From Hydractinia symbiolongicarpus (Eukaryota; Cnidaria; Hydrozoa; Anthoathecata; Hydractiniidae): DNA of 64,000 nucleotides. The DNA lies in the NCBI RefSeq assembly GCF_029227915.1, contig NC_079876.1:24182001-24246000 (forward strand). Reading direction: 5' to 3'. Shown here in pieces: positions 13,422 through 24,680 of the stretch (positions are counted from its first letter, which is position 1; each line of letters opens with the position of its first letter). The translations under genes and the position numbers were made by a program. The notes under the pieces were generated by a model. The model searched no databases. It was given only the letters and a program-made list of their open reading frames with translations, and was not told the origin of the DNA.

Positions 13422-14639
13422 TTTTTCTCGACAACATAAATTTGTTTAGGTGCTGTTAAAAACAAAACAAAATATTTATAAGCTATAGAATAATGAAGTT
13501 AAAGAAACAATCAAGTTACCAACTGTAGATTACTTATAGTAAGGTTTTTAAAGGGTACTTTAATATTTCGGAGCCTTCCAAAATCACATACTTAAAATTC
13601 AGTTTACCTAACAACAACAACAAAATTACCTTGACATAGAGAAAATCAAGACTAAACTCTTTGTCAAACCTACTGACATGCTAACGCTGCTATAAATAAT
13701 TCATATTACCCTCAACATAAAAAACGCAGTACTTTATATCCTTTAAATTTTAAGTTTAATGGATAAATCAGATTTCTATTTATGCTTTCTTGATTCCCTT
13801 GCCAAAAAAGTATTGTGAATTGTTAATACAGTATTAAAAAACTACATGCTCATTTCATGCTTTAACACTGCTCATTTCATGCTTTAACGCTTATACCCTT
13901 TCACTGATGCTGACAAAATGATTTGATCTTGAACGTTACAGCTTCACATGTGCAAACAGAGATAATGGTTAATTGTGACATGTGGTTTATTGACAAGAAT
14001 GTTTAGGGATTGTCTCCACAATGGTTTAAAAACAATCATTTCAATTTGTATGATATATAATATTTTATTTCGAACAATCTATATACGATTGTGAGACAAA
14101 TTTTTTTTAAATAACATTTACCAAATAATTGTTTTAAATTTGCTTCCATTTTGTTCGTCTCCAATCATATAAAATTAATTTGTTTCCACACTCTGCTACT
14201 TTGTTTCAGTCCAAGTGAGTTCCAAATCCATGTCATATAACAAATGATCAGGCCTCACCAGAAAAAAAAACTTTGCATACCATAAGGGACCGCCTCCACC
14301 ATCGTTTCACATTTTATTCGAATTGGAAACATTATGATCGTTATCGAGATTGTATTATGATTTTTTAAAATTGTTTACAGATCGTTTCATGAAATGAAGG
14401 TGAAACGATTTGAAAAGATTATGAAACAATTGAATTTTATTTTAAACTGTAATCTTAAAAATGATACAAAGTGGAAGAGAATGGGATACGAATGGGAAAC
14501 GATTCCGAAACTATTTTGAAACGAATGCAGAAAAAACTTTTAGAACAAATTTCAAAACGAATTCTGAAGCGAATTGTTCTCCCGAAACAATTCAAAAACA
14601 ATCAGGAAAAAACAATAAGGAGCGAAAAAAGTGCCACAG

Positions 14640-14800
14640 ATCGTTTAAAAACCATCAAACACGATTGTATAGGAAGCGAAAACATTGCCTTAGATTGTTT
14701 AAAAATTATCAATACGCGATCGTATAAGTAGTTAAAACATCGTCGTAAATCGTTTAAAAATTATCAAAACACGATCATACAAGGGAAATCATAGCCATAG
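14640..14800. repeat. Degenerate tandem repeat, about 55 bp x 3
   Basis: Three units start at 14640, 14694 and 14749 with ATCGTTTAAAAA-like openings and a shared inner CACGATyrTAyAAG-like part. Surrounding DNA (14290-14980) is rich in GAAACGATT-type words on both strands and may be an older decayed array. No coding role was seen; open frames here are AT-rich and unlike known proteins. Confidence 0.6.
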
Positions 14801-14989
14801 AACGAAAGATATAGATATTTTAAATAATAGAATTTCTTTAGAAATGGGTGCATGATAAACATAATAATAATAATGATTTTAAATTTGAAGCGATTTTAAA
14901 ACGATTTGCATTGAAAGAAATTTAACAAATTGTTGAAACGAATTGATTTTGATATTGTGAGACGATTAGGCGATTTTTTTGAAAGAAAG

Positions 14990-15090
14990 GGGTGTATTTT
15001 CATGTTGGAGACAAGGTGGGGTATGTTTAAAATTGTGGACCAAAAACACAAGAACCAAGTGTCTGAACTAGTGACTCAGATACAGATAAT
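14990..15090 (+). repeat. Dispersed repeat, shared with 63845-63937
   Basis: The block from TGGAGACAAG through GTTTAAA and AAACACAAGAACC to GTGTCTGAACTAGTGACT recurs at 63845-63937 in the same orientation with scattered differences. The family was not recognised. The copy lies directly upstream of the GAA tract. Confidence 0.7.
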
Positions 15091-15127
15091 CTTTTCTGGG
15101 AATGAAAGTTTACAAAATTGAACTGAA

Positions 15128-15685
15128 AAGAAGAAGAAGAAGAAGAAGAAGAAGAAGAAGAAGAAGAAGAAGAAGAAGAAGAAGAAGAAGAAGAAGAAGA
15201 AGAAGAAGAAGAAGAAGAAGAAGAAGAAGAAGAAGAAGAAGAAGAAGAAGAAGAAGAAGAAGAAGAAGAAGAAGAAGAAGAAGAAGAAGAAGAAGAAGAA
15301 GAAGAAGAAGAAGAAGAAGAAGAAGAAGAAGAAGAAGAAGAAGAAGAAGAAGAAGAAGAAGAAGAAGAAGAAGAAGAAGAAGAAGAAGAAGAAGAAGAAG
15401 AAGAAGAAGAAGAAGAAGAAGAAGAAGAAGAAGAAGAAGAAGAAGAAGAAGAAGAAGAAGAAGAAGAAGAAGAAGAAGAAGAAGAAGAAGAAGAAGAAGA
15501 AGAAGAAGAAGAAGAAGAAGAAGAAGAAGAAGAAGAAGAAGAAGAAGAAGAAGAAGAAGAAGAAGAAGAAGAAGAAGAAGAAGAAGAAGAAGAAGAAGAA
15601 GAAGAAGAAGAAGAAGAAGAAGAAGAAGAAGAAGAAGAAGAAGAAGAAGAAGAAGAAGAAGAAGAAGAAGAAGAAGAAGAAGAAG
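15128..15685. repeat. Pure (AAG)n / (GAA)n trinucleotide tract, 186 units
   Basis: 558 bp of uninterrupted AAG triplets, read as TTC on the minus strand. The left flank is AACTGA, the right AGTGGGAG. On the minus strand the tract follows directly after the 3' end of the LINE relic at 15690-17950, so it probably grew from that element's simple-repeat tail. Long GAA/TTC tracts are purine/pyrimidine mirror repeats known to form triplex DNA. The poly-Arg and poly-Phe open frames across it are artefacts of the period. Confidence 0.97.
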
Positions 15686-15689
15686 AGTG

Positions 15690-17950
15690 GGAGTTGATAA
15701 ACCCGTACTAGGTTAAATGTATTGTTCAAGAAAATAGTTTTTAAGATTAATTTTAAATACATTGAAAGATTGCGAGAGACTGTTCCAGAGAACTGGAACC
15801 CTAAACATATTGCCATTATATAGTTCACAAGGTTAGACCTGTTATGATGAAGTGTAAGTAGGTCTGAAATAGTACCTGAATCAAAAATATTTTCCCTATT
15901 AATCAATCTATTACTGCATGTGTTGTAGTTGTGAATAAAATGAGTTAGTGTAAACCATTCTAGAAAATTGATAGGTGTTTCTTGTGATAGAGTATGGTAG
16001 ATAAAATTAGCAAAGTGCAGTTTATAAATACATCTTAAACTTTCAAATTGTGTAGTCCTGTAAAGAGCGGGTTAGTTGGAGGTAATGATGGGATAGTTGT
16101 CATTAGATGTTAACATTCTTACTGCCTTTTTTGTAGAGTGAGAATGTGTCTAAGGACAGAATCAAAAGCTGACTTCCAGACTTGAATGCCTTAAATATAC
16201 CACATCCTAATGTGTTCTGTCAGTTCCATTAGAGCAAATATAGTATAATTATTCTTCTTAAATCCAAATTGGTTCTTAAACAAAATTTGATTAATTTAAG
16301 AAAATTGTAAAGTCTTGTATGCATTAATTTTTCTATGATGTTATCAAAAACAGATAGCAAAGATATGGGTCTAAAGTTATTCAGATCTTGTGTGGAACCC
16401 CCCTAATGTAGAGGGATGACTTTAGCAACCTTCAAAGCATTAGGAAAAGTACTAGTTAAAAATGAGTTATTAATTAAACTGCAAAGAGGAATTATAATCA
16501 GATCAGCCACAGATTTTAACATGTTGAAAGGTATACTAGCAGGACCTAAACTTTTACTTTCCAAACCTTGAATAATATCAAGCACCTCCTGTGAAGTAAC
16601 TTTGGATAATAAAAATTCATTGTCTTGTCTATTTTTTCAGAATTTGACAGGCGAGATGTTTTTTATTTTAGGAATATTTTTATCTAAATTAGGACAAACA
16701 TTCACAAAAAAGTCGTTCACATGATTTGCTATCAATTTTGGATTGTTGATAATCAAACCATTGACATTATATAAGTTGAGAAATGCCTTGATTTGAGTTG
16801 TTCTTTGTGTTGATTAAATAGCGAAAACCTTGCCAAGTTTTCTTTATGTTATTGCTATGAGTAAGAAAGTAAGAGTTGTAATAAGCAATTTTAGATTTTT
16901 TTAAAGTACAGTTAACCCTATTTCTAAAAAGTTTATAAGCTCTCTTTACATTATCATTTCTAGCTGTCTTTTTTTCCTTGTACAAATTCATTTTTTAACC
17001 TGGTCAATTTTGAGAGGTTTTAGTCAATCCAAGGTTTAGTTTTAAGTTTCAGTTCATTAAAAGTTAGTTTTTTATAGGTGCATGTCTATCTACACAGCCT
17101 TTGAGCTGCCATAAAAAATCATTCATTAAGTTATTGCTTTCACCTTCAATCTTCCAATTTTGAATTGGAGATATCATCTCTAAAGGGATTTGCATCATAC
17201 TTTGAAAAATCTCTTGAAAATACAATCTTTGGCTTAGAGTCTATAGTTTTGAGAGATTTACAGAAGCAAATTGGGAAAAGTGCTCTGATAGGCAGAAGTA
17301 GATATTTCCACTACAGATTTTATCCCAGATAGTATTGCTGAAAATATTATCAATTAAAGATTTTCTACCACCCTAGAAGGATGTTGAATAAGGGGAAGAA
17401 AGCTATAGCTACAGAATAAGTTATAAAAATTAAGGAGCTAAATTTCTCTATTTTTAGAAGATTTATGTTAAAGTCACCCCAAATGTAAACTTCTTTATTT
17501 TCTTTGGCTAATTTCTTAAGGACATGTTCCATATAAAAAAGAAAATCGTCTAAATTTTGTCTAGGATGTCAGTAGATACAACCACAAATGATGTTTTTAT
17601 TTGTTTTGTTAGAGATCTTAATCCAAGTACTCTGGAACTGATCAGATTGAGCTCCAAGGTCATGTCTAGTAAAAGGTTTGTAAGGACTATTAACAAAAAG
17701 AAGTGTACCACCTTTAGCTTTGTTTGTGGTTAGATCATTGTAGGTTTTTGGTGATGTCCCATCACATGTAATGTGACACCATTTTAAGGTCACACTGAAT
17801 AGTTTTTTGATTACACAAAACATTCTTGTTGCAAACACTACAAGGCCATTTTAAGTTATTAGTTGGATTTGGATTTAGGAGAGTGTTGTTAATTAACGCC
17901 TCTTCGATCCTGTCATTAGTCAGGTTCAGTTTGAGTTAAGAGGAATTAAA
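15690..17950 (-). mobile_element. CR1/L2-like LINE relic with PHD finger, endonuclease and RT pieces
   Basis: Read on the minus strand, decayed pieces of one polyprotein occur in order. A degenerate PHD-type zinc finger (KWPCSVCNKNV, then KWCHITCDG after a one-base shift, about 17860-17770). An AP-endonuclease part (GGTLLFV about 17700; YIWGDFNINLL about 17490). An RT-linker helix (about 16990-16770). RT N-terminal motifs (SLGPASIPFNML, NALKVAKVIPLH at 16550-16403; NNFRPISLLSVFDNIIEKL and FGFKKNNYTIFALMEL at 16370-16230). Then a jump to the C-terminal thumb-like region (AVRMLTSNDNYP). The catalytic palm is missing. Many stops and frameshifts make it non-functional. Clade assignment rests on motif style only. 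Confidence 0.8.
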
Positions 17951-19009
17951 GGGCATTTAACTCAGCTGTTGTAGAAAAGAAAAAGTGAAGAGAACAAGTG
18001 AAAAGAGAGGAAGAAAAGAAAATCAGACCAAAAAAATAACCAAAAGCAACTATATAATTTGGTAACAAAACATGGAATTGAATTGAAGCTTGCAAAATGT
18101 ATGCAAAAAACAAAAACACACACATACACAAAAAGTATGAAACTATGACTAAAAGCAAGGAATATCTGACAAGAAGAGGCAGAATACAAGTTTATAGCAA
18201 AATATGTCTACAAAATAACAAGAAAATGACACAAAATGGCTCACACAACCAAGGCATTTAAAAACGGAAGAAAACTCACAGCTAAGTGTGCCATTATTAA
18301 TGTGTACAAGTTTTCTGCAAAACGGATGTAAAATTTGAGAATTTAAATAAAAAAAGGTGCAAAATTAAGGGGCGTAAAGAAATAATTCCACAGCCTGTAC
18401 AGCTTTTTTAACAGTCGTTTTTAACAGACCCAGTCGTAACGTCCTTGTCTTAGCTAGTTGAAATAATGCTTAAGGATAATCCTATACAACCTCATGTCAC
18501 CAGATATTGTCCAAAGTCTCAAACAGTTAGTTTTGAAACTATAAACACACAATTTCAACAGTCTATTCCAGGGAACAAGCCATGTGTAAAATTTTGTGAT
18601 ACCTGTCGAAGTGAGAAAGGAATGTCAAAAATAAGTTTTATGTAAATTTTTACGTAAGTTTTATGTAGGTTTTTAATTGCTCTGGAAAAACAATTAAATA
18701 TGGACTTTCTTTTAAATAGTTACTAGATTTGTTTTAAAATTGTTTTGAAAATATTTTCCAATCGTATGCCATTTTTTTCCATCCCCTTCTACTAATTTTT
18801 GAGCTTAAAAAATAAATTAAATTACAATTGTTTCCAAATCATCTCAATTTGCTTAACGTTCGTTTTATTAAACAAACTGGAATTTAATAAGTGGTAATTC
18901 TTCAATCAAAATAGCCTTTTTTGGTAATCTAGGGCTTACTTGACTTTAAAAAACAGGATGTACAAAATGATAGAGGAAATATTAATTAGGAAAAGAAAGA
19001 AGAAATAGT
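17951..19009. other. Intergenic, no gene recognised
   Basis: The first part (to about 18200) may be 5' sequence of the LINE relic, because it is continuous with it and has weak minus-strand open frames. From 18200 to 19009 the DNA is AT-rich with no supported coding segment. Confidence 0.35.
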
Positions 19010-19019
19010 GCGTGCCACA

Positions 19020-19235
19020 GCAGCCTCAGGTTAAATGAGAGAAGTGAGCAGATGGCATTCACTACTGCTGGGCTGTGTTTGATGTTTGTTGGCGTGCAGT
19101 GAGGAGTGATGAGTTGTTTAGTGGGCAGATCCTGATTGGGTCTGTGTTAGCTTAAAATGAGTATTAAATACTCCAGGAGACCCCGTCTAAGCCATGGCCC
19201 TTCATGGAAATCATAAAACAGGGTAAATCCCTCCT
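19020..19235 (+). repeat. tRNA-derived SINE, 5'-truncated copy
   Basis: The plus-strand body and tail (TGGGTCTGTGTTAGCTTAAA, GTATTAAATACTCC, CTAAGCCATGGCCC, ACAGGGTAAATCCCTC) match the minus-strand SINE at 790-1110. The tRNA-like head is missing, so the copy lacks its Pol III boxes. Confidence 0.75.
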
Positions 19236-19699
19236 TTGTTGTAAAATATGAATATTGTACATCTACTATACATCATCTAGCTACCTAGGTCAAAAAATTT
19301 CGCGCTTTGGGCAAAGGAATCATCACGGCAGCCAATTGAAAGTCGTGCGTTATCACCCCTTCATTGTTCACAAGCTAGATTTTTCCTTTTTTTCTCATAG
19401 TGTAAAATATGTAAAAAAGTATATCCTACAAACTACAATTTTTTAATGTTATATTACTGTAAGAATTTGTTTGTGGAGACACATGATAGAAAGTTTCCTA
19501 AAGGACCGTCGCACAACGAAGGAGACCTTCGTGCTATTTTCTGGGAGTTACAAACGTAAACAAAGATGGCCATACGGCAATCTATTTTCCTGGAAGAAGT
19601 CACAATTTAAAACCATGTGCAACTAATGAGGTAGTCTTAAAGTCCTTTCAAATTTTTCCTAATTTAAAAATAATTTAAAAGATAGCTAATGTACCCAGC

Positions 19700-19860
19700 T
19701 AAAGACAACCTGACAGAGTTTCCTTCAGTGACTGGAAGTCTTGTCGTAGAGTATTTGTGTGATGCTGAGGGTCTTGGGTTCACCCCCCCCCCCCGGCCGC
19801 GAGACTATAAAAGTGTGAATCTAACCTTTCTGCTTAGCGTTGAGAGCGAAAAAGGATTGG
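19700..19860 (+). repeat. Second SINE-like repeat family
   Basis: A B-box-like GGGTTCACCCC (about 19778) lies before a poly-C run and then GAGACTATAAAAGTGTGAAT, CTTTCTGCTTAGCGTT (19799-19846). The last block recurs at 48936-48982 inside a PTPR intron. A tRNA-like head is suspected but not proven; boundaries are approximate. Confidence 0.55.
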
Positions 19861-19868
19861 TATATATC

Positions 19869-20080
19869 TCAGTAGATTGTCCACTTGAGCGATTGCTGTG
19901 ATTGTACAACTTTTGTTGCTTTGATGAGAGCTTTAAATGCACAAGGACCAAAGCCCTCTTCCTGGTTGATAACGGTTCCAATATAGGAACTAAAGAGGTT
20001 ATGATCTTTGTAAGTGTATGAGACCAATGCCAGAACTTGGTTGGACACCACAGCTGTGGGCAAAATATCCAGCTTGAGGT
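19869..20080 (-). pseudogene. Unidentified coding-like segment
   Basis: An open minus-strand segment reads DILPTAVVSNQVLALVSYTY and GTVINQEEGFGPCAFKALIK with amino-acid usage more balanced than the surrounding chance frames. There is no clear splice context or continuation. It could be a retrocopy fragment, an isolated exon or chance. The family was not recognised. Confidence 0.3.
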
Positions 20081-20199
20081 ATCACAAGTAAAAAGAAAGT
20101 ATATAATGTAAATAGAGTGACAGCAGAAACAACAGCAGGTGCATGTTTTATCCTTGAAATCCAAAGAACATGCCCTGTAACCCAGGTTGAAATTCATTC

Positions 20200-21459
20200 A
20201 TACGCAGTTCAGGCAAACCAAAAATAGTGCTGAGAGCAAATTGGAAGCCTGTAAAGTCCAGCATTGTAACAATATAATGGGAAAGTCTTAGGCACAATGT
20301 AAAAGAAGAAAATGCACTCAAAATTATACAGGACTTCTACTCTAATACAAAGACTTGTTGGAATGAAATTAAAAATTACCACAAGCTTTCTTCCAGCATT
20401 GATCAAACATCTGGTGAAAAGTGTTCACCATTATATTAAAACTCTTTTTAGAAAAGTATTTATTCTTTTGGGTTAGATTATTCTGTTTGGTTAGTTGTTA
20501 GTTATTTTGTGTTTTCCGAACAATTGCCTATAGAGGCTAACCTTGGGTAAGTCTGCTTCTGTACTAATGTTTAGTTCAGGAAACGAATTTACTTGCGATA
20601 ATCGGAAAAAAATTACCAATAGGGACAGAACCTAATTTACAGGGGTCTCTTATAGTAGTTATATTTTAAGCTATGACAGTAAACACCTCCTTTGCAGAAA
20701 CCAATAAAAAGAATTTTAGCTATGTAAAAAACTGCTAAGGCTGTTCATATCAACTTTGTCATGTGATTTCTAGACTACAGAGCAGGCCATTTCATAAGGT
20801 TTAAGGTGGACATGTAATGAATCGAACGCCTTATGAACTTTGCAAATGTAATGTGCATGAAATCTTAAAAAATCAATTTGACAAATGTGAAAGTAATAAC
20901 CAAATTCCTTTACCCCTATACACAGCACAGGGGTATTATTTTGGCTTGGGTACCAAACAGCGTGGAAGTTTCAGCGCATTTAGGCATTTAAACCCACTTG
21001 ACAAACAATATTTAATATTTAACATTAATCTTGTTTTTACAATGCTACCAATGGATCATAAAAAACATTATATATATACTTAAAATTATATTCTGTTATT
21101 GTGAAAGAGTTTTTTGTCTTTTACTGATTTTATTTATTCTTGCCAAAACTTTTCAAAAAATCATCAGAAGGTGAACATATACAAAGCCTGAATGTTTGTT
21201 AACAAGCAACAAAAACAAAACTATATGAAACATAAATATAGCCATATTTTAGTAACAATATGTAATAATAGTACATCCTAAAGTAAAAAACAAATCAATT
21301 AAATCTATGAAAGAAAGGGAACCTTATATAGAGCTTAAAAAGTTGGTCAACAAGTCTTTTTTTTAAAAAAAGGTCAATTTTTAAAAAGCTTTTTTGTTCT
21401 CAAGATATTCACATTTAAAGAATTTCAAATTTAATTATGCTGCATAGATTATGATTCCA
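20200..21459. other. Intergenic, no gene recognised
   Basis: An 88-codon plus-strand frame (20817-21083, MNRTPYELCKCN...) is open but matches nothing known to me and has no splice or promoter support. The rest is AT-rich and unassigned. Confidence 0.35.
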
Positions 21460-22048
21460 TCTATATAATAATACGCCAGTTCCGTGTGTCTGTCTGTCAC
21501 TTTTGCAAAGTGGATTACATTCTTCAAAATTTTCTTTAACAAATTCTATAAAAAATCGCCTATAAAATTGTTCTGTAATTTACCAAACTTTACCGATAAA
21601 ATAGTATTGACGTCAAAGGAAAGTTAATTAAGATTAGTGAAGCCATTACAATGCACTTAAAACTTTGAGGCCAAATAACTTGGAAACGAGGTGGTGACGT
21701 CAATGTTTTTTCACCGCGTGGGTAACTAGGGACAACCTTGGACCAATTTGGGTAAGTTTTCCAAACCTGGGTCCCCAAATCCGTTTCGGAATGGACGGTT
21801 TGATGACGTCATCAAAAAACCTTTAAACCTTGATATCTCTGCAACCGTTTGTCAAAGATACATGATCATATACATTTTCTTAATCAGCATTTCAAGATCT
21901 ATACGATGAAGGCAACAGGTATACAAATTTCTAAAAAATTATATTTATTTTGTATTTGCACTGCTGACGTCAGCAAAAAAACTAAAACAACCTATTTTTT
22001 CATTGTCCTTCTGCCTAAGTGAATTACTCCACGGGATTTATCGACTAG
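21460..22048 (+). mobile_element. Non-autonomous Helitron-like element
   Basis: It starts TCTATATAATAATACGCCAG after an A and ends CCACGGGATTTATCGACTAG before a T. These fit Helitron rules (5' TC, 3' CTRR, insertion between A and T). A short imperfect GTG/CAC stem precedes the end. Inside are several GACGTC words (21610, 21697, 21804, 21967). No Rep or helicase coding was seen in the 589 bp. A related 3' end occurs at 32580-32960. Confidence 0.75.
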
Positions 22049-22049
22049 T

Positions 22050-22145
22050 ATTTAATAATAATAATAATAATAATACTAATACTAATACTAATACTACTAA
22101 TAATAAATAAATAATAATAAATATTAATAATAAATAATAATAATA
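22050..22145. repeat. TAA/TACTAA-type microsatellite
   Basis: Imperfect TAA repeats with TACTAA variants begin at the 3' edge of the Helitron-like element. Confidence 0.85.
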
Positions 22146-22409
22146 GGAAATAGGAAATTTTTACATTTTCTGTCATCAGTAGTTTTCGACCTGATAAGGG
22201 ATGTGCATTTAAGATTTTTGACAAACTGACACTCGTTTGCTTGTCTCAGGCCTTTTAATCCTTTACTGACGACGTTGATTGGATTGATCACATTTGTTTG
22301 AGTGGAAACGCGCCTTTAGTGTAAAGAAAAAAAAATCTTTTTTGTTGTGGCATCTTTCTTTTTAAGTTTAAAGAAAACCCAAGGTAAACATATAGGACCT
22401 GTAGAGCTT

Positions 22410-22527
22410 ACCCAAAATTTTTTATTGCAAACCAAGTTGCAGATCTTGAGTTATGGGTATTCACGAGCCTGTCAAAAATTTTATTGCAGACTAAGTTGCA
22501 GATATCAAGTTATTGGGTATTCACTGT
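22410..22527 (+). repeat. Short tandem duplication, about 57 bp x 2
   Basis: Two adjacent copies share TTTATTGCA, AAGTTGCAGAT, GAGTTAT or AAGTTAT and GGGTATTCAC; the second begins near 22469. Function unknown. Confidence 0.6.
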
Positions 22528-23039
22528 ATTGTGTTTTAAAATGACACATCGTTTACAAAGAAAAAAATAGAGCAATCAAGAACATTTGGTTTAGTAATAA
22601 AAAAGTATTGGAAATAATGGTATAAAATTTTTTTTTATTTGTATACAAGCATTTGCTTATTATGGATGTCTGTTCTTTTAAAAATTATATTTATTTATTT
22701 CAATAGCTTTCTTTCTTTTTAGCACTTTGAAACAATAGCTTGCATGTGAGAACAGGAGGTTTTGTTATATCTGAATGTTATGGATTGTGCATGTTAATAA
22801 TAATAGAAAATAATTAAGTTTAGATTCTTTGTGCAGACATGTGAATTTACATCATAAAACTTTTCCACATACAAAGTTACATTGAGTATATATCAATTTA
22901 TGCCATAGAGATTTATGTTAAAAAAAAACTTAGGGTCTGTCTGTGGGATTATTTTTTAAATGAGTTTGAAGTGAATTCTGAAGTAATTTGTTTCTCCAAA
23001 GCAATTAAAAAAACAATCGAAAACATAATAAATTTATTA

Positions 23040-24680
23040 TCTGAGGTTATATCTATTAGTTATTATCTATACTTACTAATTTTTCTTTCACAACTGGTAT
23101 TTTTCCTGCAAACCTAAAAACTGCCAAGACCATCCCTACTTATAAAAAAAGATCTAAATTAGAATTAAAATTACCAACCTATATCTTTACCCTCAAATAT
23201 TGATAAAATATACGAATGAAGCAAACAAACCCTCTACAAGCATCAATTTGGCTTTAGGAAAATATACTTGGCTTCTCAAACTATTCTGAATATCTCTCAG
23301 AAAATTATGGATGCTCTTGATAAAGGAAATTATGGATGTGGAGTGTTCATTAATCTTCGAAAGGCTCTTGATATGGTTGATCATGAAATTTTGCTTAAAA
23401 AGCTTTTTCACTATGAAATTCGTGGTACCCCACTCCAATTATTTTAGTCTTATTTAATAGGACGTCAACAGTTTGTATCCATCAAAGGAAATATATCAAC
23501 TAGTAATCTTATCAGGCATGGTGTCCCTCAGTGCTCTGTTTTAGGACCTCTTTTTTAATTTATATTAACGACCTGCAATGTTCAATTAATTTTTCTTTGG
23601 TGCATCACTTTGTTGATCTCTTAAACTTCAATAAATCTTTAATACAACTAGCCAAATTTTGACCTAAAGCTTATTTGCCAATAAAATTTCTCTTAATGCT
23701 AGTAAGACTGAGTACATTGCTTTTAAACATGCACGGAAACCTCTTAATTACGATTTTAGGCTTTTTATCAATGGTAAAAGGCTTATACCTAGTAATTGTA
23801 TTAAATATCTTGGTGTTCTATTAGATTCTGATTTAAGCTGGAAGTCTCAGATTAATGATACTGTTGCCAAGCTCAAGAGCGCTAATGGAGCTTAAGCCTT
23901 TAAATGTTGTTATTCTAGTTTGCGATGCCATTTTTCATTCACACTTGCAATATTGTAATCAAATTTGGGGTCAGTCAAACAGTCTTGATGTTAATCGTAT
24001 TACTGTTTTGCAAAATTTTGCTATTCAAATCATGTCCTTTAAATCTCGAAGAGCATCATCCAGTTACCTGTATGGTAATCTGGAGCTCCTGAAATTCTCT
24101 GATATTGTCCAATGTCACAATATTCTATTTTTACATAAACTATTTCATGAAAAATTGGTTTGATCAATCTCCCTGCCTTTAATACTATTTCTTTTGGTAA
24201 AAACTCAATTAGATTTAATGCCATGGAAATACCATGGAAAAAACAAACGTTAAGCCGAAAATGATGATGATGATGATGATGAATTCCTGAAATGAATTGC
24301 AGTCTTTAATGACTAAAAAGTTTGTTTCCCTTGATTATTTTAATCTTAGAAGTGATCTGAAAAAGTACTTTGTTTCCTCTTACTAATCCTTCCTGAATTG
24401 TCAGACTTGACCATTTGTTTCCCGCATGATTGTTTATCATTTGACCCACTATTTTGTGTGTTGTTTTGTGCATCTCGTATCGTTTACTGTAATTGTCCAA
24501 GGGTGGCCATACCCCTTTCCTTAGCTCCTTGCTATTAGGTAGGTCTCCCTTCAATAGCTTTATATATTTTAAATTTGTTACCCTGACTAATTATTATATT
24601 TATTTTCTTTTTCTTTATATTTATTTTATTTTATTTTTACTGCTATTGATAAATAAAATATCTATCTATCTATACTTTTT
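23040..24680 (+). mobile_element. CR1/L2-like LINE relic (RT and C-terminal part)
   Basis: Broken frames together give RT motifs: FTTGIFPANLKTAKTIP (about 23090), PISLPSNIDKIYE, FINLRKALDMVDHEILLKKL (motif A region, 23345-23400), HGVPQCSVLGPLF (about 23520), IKYLGVLLDSDLSWK (23800), then the C-terminal HSHLQYCNQIWG (23940) and MTKKFVSLDYFNLRSDLKKY (about 24310-24370). The YxDD catalytic box reads VHHFVDLLN, so it is lost, and there are many stops. The 3' end is AATAAAATATCTATCTATCTAT, a short CR1-like repeat tail. The frame is interrupted at 24231 by a nested RTE tail. Confidence 0.85.
24231..24281 (+). mobile_element. Extremely truncated RTE-like LINE tail nested in a LINE relic
   Basis: CCATGGAAAAAACAAACGTT followed by AAGCCGAAAATGATGATG corresponds to the last about 50 bp of the RTE-like copies (CATGGAAAACGGACGTTAAG, then CCGAGAATGATGATG). 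The host LINE frame reads FNAMEI before it and NELQSLMTKKF after it, with the tail between. Confidence 0.85.

Noticed and set aside
15076-15906. Open frames encoding long poly-Phe or poly-Arg runs
   Set aside because: They are produced by the GAA/TTC triplet tract and not by a gene; only the 3' part of the minus frame belongs to a LINE relic.
17946-18189. Two overlapping minus-strand frames rich in Phe, Leu and Cys
   Set aside because: Composition is that of AT-rich chance frames; no splice sites or known motifs.
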